From contig JALJCO010010304.1 in the NCBI GenBank assembly GCA_023101725.1, forward strand, positions 248,001 to 312,000: DNA of 64,000 nucleotides. Direction: 5' to 3'. This DNA comes from Atherinomorus stipes (Eukaryota; Chordata; Actinopteri; Atheriniformes; Atherinidae). Under the pieces are notes generated by a model. It was given only the letters and a program-made list of their open reading frames with translations. It was not told the origin of the DNA and did not search any database. The position numbers were made by a program, and so were the translations under genes. This document shows positions 35,466 through 45,752 of this stretch, piece after piece (position 1 is the first letter of the stretch; each line of letters begins with the position of its first letter).

Positions 35466-36269
35466 TAAACAGTATGCACACTATAGACAACCAATACATC
35501 ATAAGTTCACTACATGTAGCTTAAATATGTGCAATAGTGTGACTGATTTGAATGCAGATTACTGCTAAGATTACAGACATGTAAGACCAGTTCGGGTCCT
35601 TGTGAACCTGCAGGTGGGGAGATGCTCTTTGCAGCTTTAGGGAAGAAGATGCTGTGCACGTTTTTACGTTCCTGTACTGTTGCCCACAGGGAAGCGGTAC
35701 AAACAGTCCGTTGGTCTGGTGGAAGGGGTTTGCAGCAAAGCGTCTGGCGCCCTCTGGGCTGGACCACTGATTCCGGATCTGGCAGAGGGCATCCCAAAAC
35801 CCTCTGAGGTGTTGTAACCACCCAGGCCAAGTCCATTCACACCAGGATAGTCCTGAATTCGTTGGAAAAATGTAAAAACATGATGCACCTTCCTTTGGTT
35901 GTGTTTGTTTTCACACTGGACTTTACTCATGCGGACCAAACCACCGGGACCACATCATGTTGTTGCAGAAATTCCTCACTAGAGGGCTAAATTCCATGAA
36001 ATGACACTGACCAAGAGGATGAACACACTGGAAAAAGAAACACATCTGGCTCATCAATCGGCCTGGACCAAAAATGATTTGTTCACTGCAGGTAAACAAT
36101 AAATGTATTCAGTCTTGTTTTTACTTTGGTGTTCAGACATAATGCGTTTTTGACCACATACCGCCCAGTTTGAGCAGCAGATGATGCAGAGAAGCTCTAA
36201 ATTTGTTCAGGCTGGAATTCAGATATCATAAAGCTTAAAAACCTAAAAACAACATAAAACAAAGGCTGA
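35466..36269. other. No gene recognised
   Basis: Overlapping frames at 35510-35939 (108, 91 and 61 codons, both strands) have no domain. Words such as TTCACACCAGGATAG and TTTTCACACTGGAC resemble TIR-element ends, but no element can be closed. Confidence 0.35.
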
Positions 36270-36600
36270 TTGTTTTGGCTACTACAGAAAGGTTTGAATG
36301 ATGTTGCACTCTGTTTTTGCTTGGATTGACCACTCCAAAAATTTCAGGCTGATTTTCACTGTACATAACGCTACGTCACCCGTTGGCGAAGCCAGTTTGG
36401 CATTTCCCAGCATCACCATCTTAGCCACATCACGTGTGCTGTCACTCACGGAAAATACAAAAATGGGCGAACTTGGGGAAAATGATTGACAGCCATCGTA
36501 CTCTGGGCTAAATCCTAACCGACATAACATGAAACTAACAGGAGCTAACGAATATTAGCAACCTAATCGGCGGGCTAAAGGTAAGGCATGTTTGGACTTG
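36270..36600. repeat. Dispersed repeat family, copy 1
   Basis: It shares with 44745-44965 the ordered blocks GGAAAATACAAAA, AATGATTGACAGCCA, GTACTCTGGGCTA, AAACTAACAGGA and GTAAG(G/A)CATGTTTGGAC. The similarity runs about 210 bp. No coding potential; probably the end of a non-autonomous transposon. Confidence 0.5.
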
Positions 36601-36853
36601 CTGTTATCTGCCAATATCCACCATTACCCCCTCCGTCCACTGCCTCCGCTCCGCTCTGCATGACACAGCAAATCTGTTGCTATTTTAGTCAATGAGAAGC
36701 AGACGGAGAAGCACTCCGTCATGTCCACCAAAAATACGGATCACCTCTATTTTCTTGTCCGGTCCACCTGACTCTGTGTGGGGGAAATTGCAAAGCTATT
36801 AGTCAATTAGTGTAAACATCCAGGATATAAAAGTTTTTTTGTTTTTTTTTTAC

Positions 36854-37622
36854 ACTCATTCATTCATATTCTGTACCGTTTATCCTGTTCAGGGTCGCGG
36901 GGGTTGCTGGAGCTTTAAAAACAAACAAAAGTAATTTAAAATCAATTCGGAAGCGGACGGGGAGCCAGTGCAGGGAAGATAGGACGGGGGTTATATGTTC
37001 CCGCCTGGAAGTGCCCACCAGAAAACGAGCAGCAGCGTTCTGGACGAGCTGCAGGCGGGCGATGGAAGCCTGGTTCAGGCCAACGAAAAGGCCGTTAGTC
37101 CGAGTAGTCCAGCCGGGCACTAATGAAGGCATGGACAGCCGTCTCCAGGTCCCCCCGGTTAAGGAAAGGTTTGACCTTCGAGAGGAGACGGAGTTGAAAA
37201 AAGCTGGTTCTGACTATGGCGCTGATCTGCCTTTCGAACCTGAGGCCACTGTCCAACAAAACTCCAAGGCTTTTCACGTAGGACTTGGGGGAGGGAATAG
37301 AGGGAATCCCAGCTATTATCAGGCAAGAGGCAGGGTACACCCTGGACAGGTCGCCAGTCTGTCACAGGGCCAACACAGAGAGACAGACAACCATTCACAC
37401 TCACATTCATACCTAGGGACAATTTAGAGTGATCAGTTAACCTAACATCATGTCTTTGGATGGTGGGAGGAAGCCGGAGAACCCGGAGAGAACCCACGCA
37501 TACACGGGGGAGAACATGCACTCCACACAGGAAGGCCACCGTTGGAATTGTTCGAACCCCCTCCCCAGCCGGGAATCAAACTAGCGACCTTCTTACTGTG
37601 AGGCTGTGGTGCTTTACATCTA
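36854..37622 (-). repeat. Teleost tail-type repeat split by an L2 fragment
   Basis: The two parts are 36854-36914 (TTTATCCTGTTCAGGGTCGC, then GTTGCTGGAGC) and about 37314-37622 (GGGTACACCCTGGACAGG, then GGAGAACCCGGAGAGAACCC). In intact copies of this repeat the two parts adjoin. The intervening 36915-37313 is L2 LINE sequence, so L2 inserted into the older repeat. A diverged unbroken relative is at 29495-29725. Confidence 0.6.
36890..37340 (-). pseudogene. LINE L2-like reverse transcriptase, C-terminal fragment
   Basis: Two minus-strand frames join at about 37100. The upstream one (37340-37095) reads SYVKSLGVLLDSGLRF and ...HAFISARLDYSD. The downstream one (37132-36860) reads LQLVQNAAARFLVGTSRREH and ITPVLSSLHWLPVRFRIDF. 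These are the hallmark thumb/connection motifs of L2-clade LINE polymerases. The catalytic palm (FxD and YADD) is missing, so only the last part of the protein remains, with one frameshift. Confidence 0.75.
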
Positions 37623-39275
37623 CTACAAAAATACTTGATTGATGTGTGTTAGTTGTTGTGGACAATGGTACTCACCCATAATTGACGACAAACGTATCAA
37701 AACGTGGCTTAAATGATGTGATGTTTCCTTTTTAGTTGCAATTAATGAAAAGTTTGTTGTCACCGCTGTTTATCATTGTTTTGGCGCATGTTTGCCCAAA
37801 TCCACAGTAGTTTGGTGGTGGAAAGGTAGGCCAGACATACATGAAGGTCATCCCAGAAAATGATTCATATGGAGAAAATACACAAAAAAATGTAAGTAAG
37901 TTTGATGGATCAATGGATAGTTGATTTAACAAAAATGATGAACGAGTTTAGACACAGAAAAGAAATTCCATTTCTGCTCCGAAAAGGCCTTCCAAATCGG
38001 TGCCTTTCAAAAACATATTGTAAAATACTGAGTTTATTTGCATAGTGTGATAATTACTTCCAACCACAAACCTGATTATAAAATGAATATTTATAAACTG
38101 ATGTCTTGAATTATAAGGTGCTGTGGTATTTATAGGATCTCTCACATTTCCCTCTTCTGACTTTGTGCAATCTGTTCTTCTTCTGTAATGCCTTTTCCAT
38201 GCTAAGTATGAATATGTATTTTTTACGCTACAGCAATTCACCCTTCCCTTCTGAGTCCCTGCGGTGCTAACACACTACTGTTGGTCGTCTTCCATGTTGC
38301 TACGCATGATTATCTGGTTCACCGAGGACGAGGTAAGGACAAGAAAACATAAAGGAACTTTCAATCTCTGAGTCCAGGGGAACCTGGCTCCCTGCCATTC
38401 CTCCGATTTTCATGTTTTCCTTCATCCACCCTCATCCTCCAAAGATCTGCTTTTAATGCTCCCTCTGTCATCACCACAGCCTTTGATGCACCACTGCTGA
38501 GAAAATTCAAAGACATTAGCTAGAAGCAACAAAAAAGACTCCAATAAAAGATGATAGAACATTGTTAACCCTGCAAAGCATCTATGTCATCCTGTGTCAA
38601 GGTTGTCATGTTCAACAAGCTTGTCATCATTATTCTCAGATTCAAAACTCAGAAGTCTGCCAGAGTTTTAGGGAACTCAGATAGAGAAGGTCTTGTTTTT
38701 TGTCTCTGTATTGTACAAAAACAATTCAATCTTTTGGAAACATGGTTGGATATGCAACGTCTAAACACGAGGTCAGGAGACAGAGTGGATAAACTTGACC
38801 CCTCCTACCCGGTGGTCGCTGGGTAGCCCCCAGCTACTATCACAGCAGGCTACATTCTACCACACTGAGCCTCTATTCATGCAGTTTGTGTTTGGAAAAA
38901 ATACAGAAAATAAAAAAACAGGAAAAAAACAAACATATCATACAATAACCCTTAAGTCACATTATGAAAATACAGTTAATACCCTTACTTTTCCACATCC
39001 TCTTTGTTTTATTTAGGCTTTTAATTTAGGCGTTTAATGAAAGTCATTAGCACTTACAATAATAGTTCAGTTCATCACCATTTGAGGGACTTGAACTTGG
39101 CTCCTGGAACCAGGTCTACCTCTTTAACCCTTTTGAGCTGCACTAGATCGCTGGTATCCTAAACTCTTGCTTACATCGTGATTGATAGCTTATGTACATC
39201 ACTTTTCCAGGCATTTATACTTTGTCCAGAAGTTTTACAAGGTCCAGCCACAAAATATAATGTTTATTTAGAGAC
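37623..39275. other. No gene recognised
   Basis: Frames up to 97 codons on both strands without domains. AT-rich. Confidence 0.4.
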
Positions 39276-39666
39276 TATGCAGTAGATACGGAAAGTATTC
39301 AGACCCCTTTAAACTTTTCACTCTTTGTTTCATTGCAGCCATTTGCTAAAATCAAAAAAGTTAATTGTATTTCTCATTAATGTACACTCAGCACCCCATC
39401 TTGACAGAAAAAAAGAACTGCAGAAATTTTTGCGAATTTATTAAAAATGAAAAACTGAAATATCACATGGTCATAAGTATTCAAACCCTTTGCAGTGACA
39501 CTCATATTTAACTCACATGCTGTCCATTTCCTCTGATCCTCCTTGAGATGGTTCTGCTCCTTCACTGGAGTCCAGCTGTGTTTCATAAAACTGATTGGAC
39601 TTGATTAGGAAAGACACACACCTGTCTATATAAGAGCTTCCAGCTCACTTTGCATGTCAGAGCAAA

Positions 39667-40256
39667 TGAGGATCATGAGGTGGAAGGAACTGTCCAAGGA
39701 GCTCAGAGACAGAATTGTGGTGAGGCACTGATCTGGACAAGGTTACAAATGAAATTCTTCAGCACTAAAGGTTCCTAAGAGCACGGTGGCCTCCATAGTC
39801 CTTACATGGAAGAAGTTTGGGACGACCAGAACTCTTCCTAGACCCGGCCGTCCAGCCAAACTGAGCAATGGTGGGAGAAGAGCCTTGATGAGAGAGTATA
39901 GAAGAAGCCAAAGATCACTGTGGCTGAGCTCCAGAGATGCAGTAGGGAGATGGAGAAAGTTCCACAAAGTCAACTATCACTGCAGCCTCCACCAGTCAGG
40001 GCTTTATGGCAGAGTGGCCCGATGGAAGCCTCTCCTCAGTGCAGACATATGAAAGCCCGCATAGAGTTTACCAAAAACACATGAAGGACTCCCAGACTGT
40101 GAGAAACAAGATTCTCTGGTCTGATGAGACCATGATTGAACTTTTTGGTGGCAGCATCATGCTCGGTGTTTGTCAGCTGCAGGGACAGGACGACTGGTTG
40201 CAGTTGAAGGAGAGATGAATACAGCCAAGTACTACAGATAGATCCTGGAAGAAAAC
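39667..40256 (+). pseudogene. Tc1-like transposase, broken
   Basis: It begins MRIMRWKELSKELRDRIVVR at 39667, the HTH start typical of Tc1 transposases, then hits a TGA at about 39730. In the continuing frame (39786 on) it reads VASIVLTWKKFGTTRTLPRP followed by GRPAKLS, the linker/AT-hook-like motif between the two HTH parts. Further on, NKILWSDETMIELFG (about 40110-40145) carries the first catalytic Asp of the DDE triad (WSDET). The part with the second Asp and the Glu is replaced by the hAT fragment. A normal Tc1 transposase is about 340 residues. Multiple stops and shifts make it dead. Confidence 0.85.
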
Positions 40257-40995
40257 TAGGGATGTCCCGATTTGATCACGTGACCGGAAATCGGGCCTGA
40301 TCACGTGGTTTCAGACTCAATCGGAATCGGCTGTTACATCCCAAACAGGTATCGGATAAATGTTTCCTTTACATTGACACGGCAGCAGCAGGCTGCCATG
40401 GCCGACGTTGCCCCTCTCTTCGGCCGGGGATGCGCCCCGACAGCAGCATCTCCTTTTCCTCTGCATGATTTTCTGGTCAGTTACGGTTTTATGAGCAGTG
40501 GTTGGTTTGATTCCGCCTCATATGAGCCGCCGCAGTCCTGCATGCGGCTCAGAGCTGTATGATGCAGCATCACCGGGCAGGACAGGAGTTGAATGTAACG
40601 CAGCAGCAGCCTGTTAATCCAGATGTTAAAGTGAAGGCGGCTGTAGCACTGAACTGAGCCGAGTTCAGAAAGTTTGATCCATTTGCCAAAGCATACGACA
40701 ATAAACTCATCATAATATGTAACACACTATTCATATTTAGCCACGCAATGCGGCGATGTGCTGGTTTAACGTTACTGGCACATTGCAGGCACCAGTACAG
40801 GTTTGACAGGGCTGCTGTGTGACGTGACCTGTGACAGGCTGAGTGACAGGAAAAAAAAGAAAAGAAAAGAATGCCGGTTAAACTTTGCCATTACTTAGTG
40901 GGTAAAATCAAAGCAGACATTATATTGTCTGTTGTTTCACAGTTTATTTAAAATACAATGCGTTGGTTTTATTTGCTGTCCAACAGATAAAGAAC
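40257..40995. mobile_element. hAT-type fragment inside the Tc1 element
   Basis: It opens with TAGGGATGTCCCGATTTGAT, a recognised fish hAT end, followed by a TCACGTGACC / TCACGTGG pair. No matching GGGACATCCCTA right end is present, so the element was cut at its 3' side together with roughly the catalytic middle of the host Tc1 gene. An 85-codon frame inside has no domain. Confidence 0.62.
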
Positions 40996-41335
40996 CAAAC
41001 GCTCCCATGATTCAGAGAAATGAATCCCAAATTCAGGTGTGAAAAACTTGTTGCATCATTCTCAAGAAGACTCATGGCTGTACCAGCTCAAAAGGTGCTT
41101 CTACTCAGTACTGAGCAAAGGGTCTGAATACTTATGAAAATGTGATACTTCAGTTTTTCTTTTTTAATAAATTTGCAAAAAAAATTCTACATTTTTGTTT
41201 TTTCTGTTGAGATGGGGTGCTGAGTGTATATTAATGAGAAATAAAATGAACTTTTTTGATTTTGGCAGATGGCTGCATTGAAAAAAAGAGCAAAAAGTTT
41301 AAAAGGGTCTGAAAACTTTCCGTACTCACTGTATA

Positions 41336-41799
41336 GTAAATCCGCCACTATACATGAAAACACCATTATTTATCACATTTTCATCATAAAAAACATCACT
41401 ATGACCACTATGTTGCTAAGAGACCTCTATTCTGACCTGGAAATTATGATGAAGCCACTTTAAACCAAGAAGATTGCTTGAATTAAGTGCAGTGTTCCCT
41501 CTAAGCTGCGCGCCTGCACAATCGCGCACTCCTTCTATGTCCTCTGCGCACAGCAGATACATGCAGCGCACAAAATAAAACCTGACTGCACTTTAAAATT
41601 GACACCTAATTTTTTCCTTACGATTTTAGTAATGCAGCCCAATGAATGAAAGGTGTCACTACAGTTAAACAATTACTAACACTGTCCAGCCAATATGATG
41701 CACTTCACACATCTTAACTTACGCTGCCAATTTCATGTCAGCAGCACTTCATGCTGACGGTGCTGTTTTGCAACGCAGCATGTTGCAAAACATGTAGTA
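41336..41799. other. No gene; possible hAT end and small hairpin
   Basis: At 41490 CAGTGTTCCCTCTAAGCTGC resembles a known hAT/Charlie-type terminus, without a partner end. At 41764-41792 TGTTTTGCAAC and its inverse GTTGCAAAACA form an 11-bp stem around a 7-base loop. Confidence 0.4.
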
Positions 41800-42055
41800 G
41801 TAGTATTGGGTAGTGGTATTGTCGCGGGCTTTGGCGTGGAGTCCCCGTCATGCCACTCAGGCAACCAGGCAAACCACTTTGGACCCCAGAGCAAGGTCCT
41901 TAACCCCCCACCAACTGCTCCCCGGGCGCTTTAAGTAGCAGCCCACTGCTCTCTGATGCTTACAGTACAGAGATGCGTGAAATGCAGAGCCCTAATATCC
42001 CAGAGGGGATCTCAACAGTGTATCAAATCAAAAATCAAATCAAATTTAGCCAAGG
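41800..42055 (+). repeat. tRNA-derived SINE, damaged copy
   Basis: It aligns with 18709-18935 through GGGTAGTGGTATTGTCG, CGGGCTTTGGC, GAGCAAGGTCCTTAACCCCC and ACAGTACAGAGATG. About 14 bp covering the left half of box B (GAGGACACGGGTTC in the other copy) are missing, so the polymerase III promoter is destroyed. It ends in ATCAAATCAAA-type repeats rather than a pure A run. Confidence 0.72.
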
Positions 42056-42925
42056 TAAAGATGCTGTAGAGGTAATTGCTTCTAACTTATTCTGAGGTAG
42101 CCTAATCCGGAGTCAGGGTCTCCTGGATGAGCCAAACAGTTTTAGTAACTCACGGCTGCATTATGGGGCATTTTTGATTCAATCCAACGCCAATCAGCAC
42201 AAAAATGCGTCATGGTAACATGTCAGCTGATCCAGTCGGCCTCGATTGGAAAGAATTTTTAATCCAATGGAGAGGGCAGAGGGGTAGTTAAAACCTTTTT
42301 ACGACCAGATCAGCAGGGAAAATGAGCACTTAAATACTCATTGTGATGGTTGTTGTCTCTGTTGTGTGGATGTTGTCTCTGTGCACTATGAACCACGTGG
42401 AGGTTGCGTGATGTAGCCGATTCAGGGAGACCCTGAGGAAGACTTGGAAAATAGTGAAGGGGCTTGTGATAGACAACGTTTTTGTTATAGACTTAAAGAG
42501 TAAAAGATTACTGAGCATTCCGACGGTCAAAAGGTTGGGGTGGGAGAGAAATCTTTTTCCGAACTGGGAGGCTTTGCGCATATCAAAAGCATATGATCGT
42601 ATTAAAGCTGTCCATCATGTACAAGCAGATCATTTTATTCAGCGTCCACATGCAAACATGACAGCTGGAATCTTTGATCTGAATGATTTCAGTCGGCCAG
42701 ATAAAACCTTTCTCCATGTATACGCAGCTGCTGCATCACTTGCTTGTGCAGTACATCACTGTGCAAAGTGTGAATGTTATTATAATGAATTTTACTTTGC
42801 ACGATCAATATTACTCAATTCTTCCAAAGCAGGGCTATTACCCTGACTTATAGTATATTACACAGCTCTTGAAAAACAAGTTTTTGTTTTTTTGTCTTTT
42901 TTCATTGTATGTGGGCCAAATCTCT
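42056..42925. other. 130-codon frame, product unknown
   Basis: The plus-strand frame 42454-42846 has a balanced, protein-like composition, including GWERNLFPNWEALRISKAYD and a Cys/His-rich stretch AVHHCAKCEC. No family is recognised. No upstream donor/acceptor context supports an exon, so it is reported only as an open frame. The rest of the interval shows nothing. Confidence 0.25.
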
Positions 42926-42927
42926 TA

Positions 42928-43122
42928 CAGTTGTGCTCCAAAGTTTACCTACCCTAGTTTAAGAGGATATAAATTGGAAAGATTTTTTTTCCACACATGA
43001 GTGTTTGGGTAAGGACATTTAACATCAAACAGAGAATATATATTTTTCTCATTTACACCCTCTGTAAAATAGCCAGTCAATCATACATTCTGCCATGGTG
43101 TGTGAACTTTTGAGTACGACTG
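42928..43122. mobile_element. Mini Tc1-like element
   Basis: The ends are CAGTTGTGCTCCAAAGTTTA and the complement of AACTTTTGAGTACGACTG, pairing over most of 19 bases. They are flanked by TA on both sides (42926-42927, 43123-43124). At 195 bp it is a deletion derivative without coding sequence. Confidence 0.82.
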
Positions 43123-43242
43123 TATATTAAAAGGAACCTTAAAGAAATTCCTGGTGTAATTTGACTCTTTTAATTAGCCTGTAACTTATGATTTAAGGTG
43201 TTTGACCAGTATGATGCTGCATGGCCACAGTGCATGTCTAAT

Positions 43243-43548
43243 CCCAGCCAGCATTTCCACGTGGGGCCCATATGGGTTAAATTTTGGCTGTATGAGGAAC
43301 CCAAGTGGGTTTGTCCACGGTGTCCATGATGGCCCCACCTGTGTTTTCCCATGTGGGGTTCCACATATGGGGCCCATGTAACTTAAACGATGGGATCTGC
43401 TAATTTGCCCAGTTCAAGCCCATGTCTATGGGCTACATGGGAAAACACAGGTGGGACCACCATGGAAACCGTGGACAAACCCACTTGGGTCCCTCATATG
43501 CAGCCAAAATTTAACCCATATCTGCCCCACATGGAAATGCTGGCTGGG
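43243..43548. mobile_element. Fold-back element with 115-bp arms
   Basis: Left arm 43243-43358 begins CCCAGCCAGCATTTCCAC. Right arm 43431-43548 ends with its inverse, TGGAAATGCTGGCTGGG. Between the tips the arms pair almost throughout (for example ACCCAAGTGGGTTTGTCCA against TGGACAAACCCACTTGGGT) around a spacer of about 72 bp. Frames reading through it are rich in His/Gly/Trp and are artefacts. Confidence 0.85.
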
Positions 43549-43750
43549 TCAAAGTGAGGATATGTCGGCTGTTTACATCACAGCAGGACATCAAGTACTG
43601 TCGCTCATGGGAAGCCTTTGAAAGAGCCTTTCAAATCCACCCCACAAACCCACACTCTGGCCTGTAGCAAAGACTACTGATGGTGTATCCTCCACAGTCT
43701 CATTTTCCCCAGAATATGGCAGGGAATCAGCAGCAGAGCTCCGAGTTTAA

Positions 43751-44204
43751 AGGGACTAGAGGCAGGAATTAAAAAACAAACAAACATGCATGTCCATTTT
43801 TTTTTTTATACTAATGGGTGATGAAGCGCTGTATGCCAAAAAGAACGTTTCCACCCACGTTTCTCTCCGTTGCCTTGAACAGGCTGTGTGCTGCAAAATG
43901 TGCTGCAATTCAGTGTCCGAATTTCCCGCGCTGCCCTGCAGACGTGACATCAAATGACCTACATCCGCAGTTTTGATACGGGAAGAAGACGGTTGTGGTA
44001 AATTCAAACACTGTAAGCGATAGTTATGGATTCTTCTGCCGTCAGCAAACGATCCAGATCAACTGTGAAGAAAAAGCGTAGTTAACAACATTATAGCTTC
44101 AGTTTGTGCACGCTCCCGTGACGGCTTGGCTCGTGGCTGCAGTTACCTCAAGCGGCAGTCGTGGCAGTCGCGATTTTTGTTTCTTAATCTTGCCTCTAGT
44201 CCCA
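43751..44204. mobile_element. TTAA-type MITE family, copy 2
   Basis: The left end AGGGACTAGAGGCAGG adjoins TTAA (43747-43750). The right end GCCTCTAGTCCC adjoins ATAT, a decayed or abnormal target copy. The interior is the reverse of 18947-19428 with about 10-15 percent visible differences. No frame of note. Confidence 0.75.
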
Positions 44205-44213
44205 TATTTCCAG

Positions 44214-44527
44214 AAGAGCTTTAGCTCTTCGTCCGTCCACGCCATGTTTATTTTGGTTTGGAGTGCGTGCTGCACCCACTCTACCCTAGATGCACTGCAT
44301 TTGCATAGTGTATAGTGTCACCACGCACATTTGGTCCGATGTTTGGTCCGGTTAGCTTCACACTGCATATGAATCGGACCAGGATTTGCTTGCAAGCGAA
44401 CTGAGACCCACCATCCGCACCAGAGTTCGGATGAGCTTTCACACCTGCCCCAACAAAGCGGACTATCCGAGGAAACGAACTCTGGTCCAAAAGTGGACGA
44501 AACAGCCCTGGTGTGAAAGCGACCTTA
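44214..44527. mobile_element. Partial relative of the AGGGCGCATTCA element
   Basis: The blocks TTTGGTCCGATGTTTGGTCC, AACAAAGCGGACTATCCGAG, AACTCTGGTCC and a GTGTGAAAGCGACCTT end line up with the right part of 10912-11506. The left end is not clear. The adjacent stretch from 44526 (AAAGTGCAGTCACACTGGCA) may be a second abutting element. Confidence 0.45.
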
Positions 44528-44744
44528 AAGTGCAGTCACACTGGCACTGTTTGGTCAACTGTACGAACCCTGTTCCACTTCCACGGGTAGTGCAGTTCGT
44601 TTTGTGTCAACACTTATTAGCACTCTGGTACAGACCAAAGAAGCAAACCCACGGCCCTGCACATCTTTCATGCGTTCCTACCAGAGACTAAAAAAAGGGG
44701 ACAAACCCTCTGCTACGTAACCCGTTAGTTTTTGAAGAGTTAAA

Positions 44745-44965
44745 AGTGAAGCCAGGTGGGCGTTCCCATCGTCGTCATCTTCGCTGCGTTTCATGTGTCA
44801 ACACTCCTGGAAAATACAAAACTGTGCTTAGCATGGCCTCGGGGCAAATGATTGACAGCCAACGTACTCTGGGCTATATGCTAGCTGAGCTATCTCAAAA
44901 CTAACAGGATATAATGAAGATTAGCCTACTAACCAGTGGGCTGAAGGTAAGACATGTTTGGACAT
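44745..44965. repeat. Dispersed repeat family, copy 2
   Basis: Partner of 36270-36600, in the same orientation. Shared blocks are listed in that entry. Confidence 0.5.
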
Positions 44966-45228
44966 TCTGTAAGTTGACTAAAAACCGCAACTGTGCTTAT
45001 TTGCTGCAGACTGAGACCTTACTGAGCTCAAACAAGGAGCTAACTAGGAGCCACCAGCTGCTAGGCCGCATCCGGTCTGATGCCTGTCAATCAGGACACG
45101 CCCATAATTATGTGTAATATCAAGATTAAATAACTATACAGATGAGTTATAAAAAAAAAAATTCACCCCCCTCACAATTGACAGGAAGGTAAACTTGACC
45201 TATTAAACCTAATATGATTTTTTGAACC

Positions 45229-45440
45229 AGGCTGTAAACATGTTTATTTCTGCTATAAACGTGTTTATTCCCGCTGTAAACATTTTTGTTTCTGATGCAA
45301 ACATGTTTATTTCTGCTGTAAACGTGTTTATTATTGATGTAAACATGTCAATTTTAACTGTAGACATGTTTATTCCTGCTGTAAACATGTTTATTTCTAC
45401 TTAAAATGTGTTTATTCCTGCGGTAAACATGTTAATGGGC
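45229..45440. repeat. 21-bp minisatellite, about 10 units
   Basis: The unit is GCTGTAAACATGTTTATTTC plus T, with A/G changes in CATG/CGTG. The period is a multiple of three, so one frame stays open for 60 codons and reads NMFISAV / NVFIPAV heptads. There is no start context or flanking exon, and an array artefact is much more likely than a gene. Confidence 0.88.
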
Positions 45441-45477
45441 TCTATGCTCGACTCCACTATTTCCTGAACTTAAGGTT

Positions 45478-45606
45478 GCTCCTTTGTTTCCTGTCTTTCA
45501 TTACTGGACAAACTGATTAACCCAGGTGTGTCTGATCTCAGTAACTGGCCAGACACACCTGGATTAATCAGTTCGTCCAGTGATTAAAGACAGGAAACAA
45601 AGGAGC
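45478..45606. repeat. Hairpin with 57-bp arms
   Basis: Left arm 45478-45534 and right arm 45550-45606 are inverse copies with four mismatches in 57. The loop is 15 bases. The tip sequence CAGGTGTGTCTG/CAGACACACCTG is at the loop side. It is embedded in the fish repeat continuing to about 45750, so it is probably the core of a MITE. Confidence 0.85.
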
Positions 45607-45752
45607 TCTATTCCAACACACCTGTTGTGGATGAATGTACTTCCTCATCAAGTCCTCTGCAAGCCTGTTAGCGAGCCGTTTATTTGGTTCAGGTGTGTGA
45701 AAGTACGGTTGCTAGAAGGGTCCTGAGGACTGGAGTAGAGAAATACTGGACT
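45607..45752 (-). repeat. Teleost dispersed-repeat fragment
   Basis: CCAACACACCTG ... GGTTCAGGTGTGT ... GGTCCTGAGGACTGGAGT corresponds in reverse sense to the family represented at 11519-11600. The two together outline one repeat type. Confidence 0.4.

Larger units (their letters stand above)
39278..41333. mobile_element. Tc1-like transposon, interrupted
   Basis: The ends pair: left TACGGAAAGTATTCAGACCC and the complement of the right end, TACGGAAAGTTTTCAGACCC, extending to about 40 bp. TA dinucleotides at 39276-39277 and 41334-41335 are the expected duplication. A transposase pseudogene lies on the plus strand. Nested hAT sequence replaces part of the catalytic region at about 40257-40995. 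The second-end subterminal region resumes around 40998 with the motif AACGCTCCC. Confidence 0.88.

Noticed and set aside
43170..43377. His/Gly/Trp-rich minus-strand frames
   Set aside because: They are shadows of the fold-back element arms.
45222..45404. Heptad-repeat protein as a coiled coil
   Set aside because: The heptad derives from the 21-bp DNA repeat; hydrophobic positions do not follow an a/d pattern, and no exon context exists.
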